In this document: positions 5,941 through 7,730 of the stretch, piece after piece | Position numbering within the stretch: the first letter of the stretch is position 1 | Layout of the letters: the number at the start of each line of letters is the position of its first letter | Source of the DNA: Thermoplasmata archaeon | GTDB taxonomy: Archaea; Thermoplasmatota; Thermoplasmata; Thermoplasmatales; Thermoplasmataceae | Length of the DNA: 7,730 nt | Direction of reading: 5' to 3' | NCBI GenBank assembly: GCA_021826795.1 | Contig: JAKAYM010000085.1 | Span: 1-7,730 of the forward strand | Position numbers and translations under genes: made by a program | The notes under the pieces: generated by a model | The model's input: only the letters and a program-made list of their open reading frames with translations | What the model was told of the DNA's origin: nothing | The model's database searches: none

Positions 5941-6321
5941 AAATACTTTTGGTTTATATATTATCATAACAGTTTCCAAAATTAAGGTTATGTGCAATAT
6001 TTTGTGTAAATATAAATCCTTCTAATAATGAAATGGTCATTAAATAACAGGAAGCAATACCTCTTTTGAACCCATGAGATAATAAAATATGGAATATGAC
6101 AATATGAATATATTGGATAGAAGAACAAATAAGATAGCGAAGGAGTTGTTAGAAATTATAATGAAGATGGAATCTGTAAGCTATGATAAAATTCAACGAG
6201 TTTAAAAATAAATGAGGGGAAATATCCATATAAACACATAGAATATAGTGCACAAGCCTAGTTTTAAGAATGTAAGTTTTTTACGTGATTGCCGTCATGA
6301 ATTTTTTGAGAGTTACGATTA
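5941..6321. other. 381-bp gap between convergent genes with a decayed reading frame
   Basis: This AT-rich stretch separates the DsrE-like gene (+) from the exporter (-). It contains no tRNA, no long inverted repeat and no transposase fragment that I can see. Its middle part holds a broken frame listed separately (6089-6261). T-runs at about 6277-6282 and 6302-6307 could act as U-rich terminators for plus-strand transcription. For a gap between two converging gene ends it is long, consistent with a lost gene or an insertion boundary. Confidence 0.5.
6089..6261 (+). pseudogene. Possible remnant of a winged-helix regulator
   Basis: ATG at 6089 opens a 38-codon frame ending at TAA 6203-6205, with an in-frame ATG at 6104 as an alternative start. 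Its product contains NILDRRTNKIAKELLEIIMK (7-26) followed by MESVSYDKIQRV. In another frame the next bases (6202-6261) read LKINEGKYPYKHIEYSAQA before a TAG. Joined, the two pieces look like the first helices of a MarR/ArsR-type winged helix: a long helix, then an 'SYDKIQRVLKINEGK' helix-turn-helix. A frameshift near 6200 would explain the break. An AT-rich element at about 6079-6088 lies about 21 nt before the 6104 ATG. It could equally be a short real ORF or chance coding in AT-rich DNA. The family reading is tentative. Confidence 0.3.
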
Positions 6322-7554
6322 TTAAGTTCCATTTTGAAGTTCTATGTCTGACGAGAACGAAATAGATTTAAGCAAGATAAATTCAAAGATAGAAACTATA
6401 ACCGCTGAAAAACCAAAAATGAAGATCGTAAGCCACTCGCTATAATGATCCAAGAGATATCCAATCAAAGGAAATGCAATAACCATGGGTATCGTAAGAA
6501 TTAGGTCTTTTATATTAATTACTTTAGCCCTCTTATCCTTAGGGACAAGTTTTTGATACCATACTCTCAAAGGTATATTCAATAATTCAGAAAAGATACC
6601 GTTAACAAGTAAAATTATGGTCATTACAATAACTATTATCCCTTCGACTAAAAGAGAAAGTCCCATTATTGACATTACTAGACCTTCCCCCACAGATCCA
6701 ACAAGTAAATAAATTATCAGTTTTCTATTTCTCTTTTTAATTATTATGGATCCACCAAGAAGCATTCCAACAAGTTCACAAATATAAAATATACTCAGGG
6801 AAATAGATCCAATAGATGTGTTTTCTACAGCTATTGTTGGTATGATGATTACCATGCCTGATGTGAAGAAATTGAAAATAAAGCCGAAAATAATTGTGTA
6901 AAGGATCACCTTTTGAGTTTTCAGGAATGAGAATGTCTCTTTGGTTTCTTTCCAAATATGTATTTTTTCTATTTTTTCAGAACTGCTGAATTTTCTCAAG
7001 CCGGTATATACGATTATCGCAGAAAGTAGAAATGAAATTGCGTCTATAAGCAACAGTATACCCCAGGAAATAGAAAAAAATCCCAGTCCCGCTATTACAT
7101 AACCCCCGATCATAGCGGCATTTATTCCCATGGACAAGAATGCATTGTGCTTGTCAAGATCTTTGTGTACTATATCAGGGAGAAGGGAGAAACTTGATGG
7201 GCTATAGAGAGTTTCACCTATACTTGTTCCTATTACTGCAAACACAATAAACAGTAGAAAATAAGTATAAGCAAAGAAATATGACAAGGAAACAGACAAC
7301 ATTAAGAAGAACATAATAAAATTGGAAAAGAAAAGGTTCTTCACTCTATTTTTTCTATCTATAAAATATCCAGTAACCCCTGTGGATATTATCCATACGA
7401 GAAATTCCCCAGAAAAAATCAAGCCAAACAGGAAAGTAGACCTAGTTACATATAGAATAATAAGAGGAATAACTAACGTTCTTATACCATCACCAATGGT
7501 TGAAACTGAAGAAGAAAGAAACAATGAGTAAAAACCGTTGCTTTCTTTATCCAT
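6322..7554 (-). CDS. MFS transporter, probable 12-TM drug/solute exporter
   Basis: The 410-residue membrane protein is of the major facilitator superfamily, closest in pattern to the macrolide-efflux/MFS_3-like exporters. Twelve hydrophobic segments can be placed at roughly 11-35, 42-62, 75-95, 97-117, 140-160, 165-184, 216-240, 247-270, 279-300, 301-323, 346-368 and 374-396, with a charged central loop (188-212). Landmarks are S-x-I-GDG at 18-23 in TM1, the loop 2-3 motif A G62-YFI-DRKNR70, and LPDIVHKDLDKHNAF (125-139) matching the 'LPdlVpkedl.~aNAl' segment of this exporter group. Substrate cannot be told from sequence. The start is supported by AGAGGT at 7567-7562, 7 nt before the ATG. 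It follows a 32-codon ORF by one nucleotide and is probably translated from an operon entering from the right. It is more AT-rich than the thrS block, which is compatible with transfer but not proof. Confidence 0.9.
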   Translation of the reverse strand: MDKESNGFYSLFLSSSVSTIGDGIRTLVIPLIILYVTRSTFLFGLIFSGEFLVWIISTGVTGYFIDRKNRVKNLFFSNFIMFFLMLSVSLSYFFAYTYFLLFIVFAVIGTSIGETLYSPSSFSLLPDIVHKDLDKHNAFLSMGINAAMIGGYVIAGLGFFSISWGILLLIDAISFLLSAIIVYTGLRKFSSSEKIEKIHIWKETKETFSFLKTQKVILYTIIFGFIFNFFTSGMVIIIPTIAVENTSIGSISLSIFYICELVGMLLGGSIIIKKRNRKLIIYLLVGSVGEGLVMSIMGLSLLVEGIIVIVMTIILLVNGIFSELLNIPLRVWYQKLVPKDKRAKVINIKDLILTIPMVIAFPLIGYLLDHYSEWLTIFIFGFSAVIVSIFEFILLKSISFSSDIELQNGT

Positions 7555-7555
7555 T

Positions 7556-7654
7556 TCAGCTACCTCTTTCTTTCATCACTCTTTTAGTAAGATGACAAAT
7601 AAGTGATCTGACCCATATTTTTTTGTACACTTTTTCATCCATTCTAAGAGACAC
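7556..7654 (-). CDS. 32-codon ORF ahead of the exporter, or frameshifted 3' end of a regulator
   Basis: On the minus strand a GTG at 7654 is preceded by AGGTGAT (7666-7660), a perfect match to the 3' end of archaeal 16S rRNA, five nucleotides away. The frame encodes 32 residues (SLRMDEKVYKKIWVRSLICH at 2-21, then a basic tail ending KERGS) and stops one nucleotide before the exporter ATG, whose own Shine-Dalgarno AGAGGT lies inside it. This arrangement suits translational coupling. Alternatively, the sequence continues naturally from the gene that ends at 7644 in another frame: KKVMSS plus SLRMDEKVYKKIW reads like one helical C-terminus, so a one-base indel near 7644-7657 would merge the two. 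No family is recognised. Confidence 0.4.
   Translation of the reverse strand: MSLRMDEKVYKKIWVRSLICHLTKRVMKERGS
7562..7567 (-). promoter_or_regulatory. Shine-Dalgarno for the MFS transporter
   Basis: AGAGGT on the minus strand lies 7 nt before ATG 7554 and fixes that start. Its presence contrasts with the leaderless starts of the other genes and implies a transcript that begins upstream, outside or at the edge of the window. Confidence 0.6.
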
Positions 7655-7730
7655 TTGACATCACCTTCTTATTTTTTATATACCTGTTGCGCTGGCTTTT
7701 CTTTAACTTTTCCAGATATAGTTTATACTC
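7644..7730 (-). CDS. 3' end of a gene entering from the right edge, possibly a transcriptional regulator
   Basis: A frame open from the window edge encodes 28 residues, EYKLYLEKLKKSQRNRYIKN and then KKVMSSVS, before TAG at 7646-7644. It is basic and predicted helical. It overlaps the following 32-codon ORF by 11 nt. Charged, helical C-termini of this sort are common in small archaeal winged-helix regulators encoded next to exporters, but no diagnostic motif lies in the visible part, so the product is unknown. Confidence 0.4.
   Translation of the reverse strand, partial: EYKLYLEKLKKSQRNRYIKNKKVMSSVS
7660..7666 (-). promoter_or_regulatory. Strong Shine-Dalgarno for the 32-codon ORF
   Basis: AGGTGAT on the minus strand is fully complementary to the anti-Shine-Dalgarno at the end of archaeal 16S rRNA and stands 5 nt before GTG 7654. 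It lies inside the 3' end of the upstream frame, as expected for an internal operon gene. Confidence 0.45.

Noticed and set aside
6060..6082. GGTTCAAA-like tRNA B-box on the minus strand in the intergenic gap
   Set aside because: The bases around the putative T-loop do not form a T-stem, and no acceptor stem, D-arm or anticodon arm can be drawn.

Overview
The window looks like an archaeal chromosome segment, most likely from the order Thermoplasmatales (Ferroplasma, Thermoplasma, Cuniculiplasma-like). The reasons are: AT-rich DNA; at most well-defined starts an archaeal TATA box (TTTATA/TATATA type) about 25 nt upstream of the start codon, as expected for leaderless transcripts; and two characteristically archaeal regulator families (an ACT-domain amino-acid regulator of the COG2150 type and a Cro/C1 HTH protein of the COG1395 type). 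No species can be named from sequence reading alone. Gene names rest on motif recognition, not on database searches.

Layout, left to right. Positions 1-247 are AT-rich and non-coding apart from a possible divergent gene start at the left edge; they carry the promoter of an ACT-domain regulator (248-835, +). Next is a two-gene plus-strand unit: a leaderless, GTG-initiated HTH regulator (899-1819) joined by an ATGA stop/start overlap to a small protein resembling the TraB/PrgY (Tiki-like) fold with its signature residues replaced (1816-2439). Facing it on the minus strand is a housekeeping block that reads thrS (3486-5495), gcvH (3061-3435), rlmE/ftsJ (2468-3052). thrS is a bacterial-architecture threonyl-tRNA synthetase with an added zinc-ribbon insertion. 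gcvH encodes the lipoyl carrier of glycine cleavage. rlmE encodes an rRNA 2'-O-methyltransferase. Divergent from thrS is a small DsrE/DsrF-like protein (5605-5940, +).

The right part (5941-7730) is different in character. It holds a 381-bp gap with a broken reading frame that may be a winged-helix remnant, a 12-helix MFS exporter (6322-7554, -), and, upstream of it on the same strand, a 32-codon ORF plus the 3' end of a gene running in from the right edge. These last genes start after Shine-Dalgarno sequences rather than leaderless TATA spacing, so they are probably downstream members of an operon entering from outside the window. The short ORF and the edge gene may originally have been one regulator gene, now split by a frameshift.

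Functionally, the left and middle parts are core translation, one-carbon and amino-acid regulation genes, and the right part is an accessory transporter module. No CRISPR array, tRNA, rRNA, insertion sequence or known defence system was seen. The points most worth checking are the zinc ribbon and the altered motif 1 of ThrRS, the HTH/TraB-like pseudoenzyme pair, and the possible frameshifted gene ahead of the exporter.
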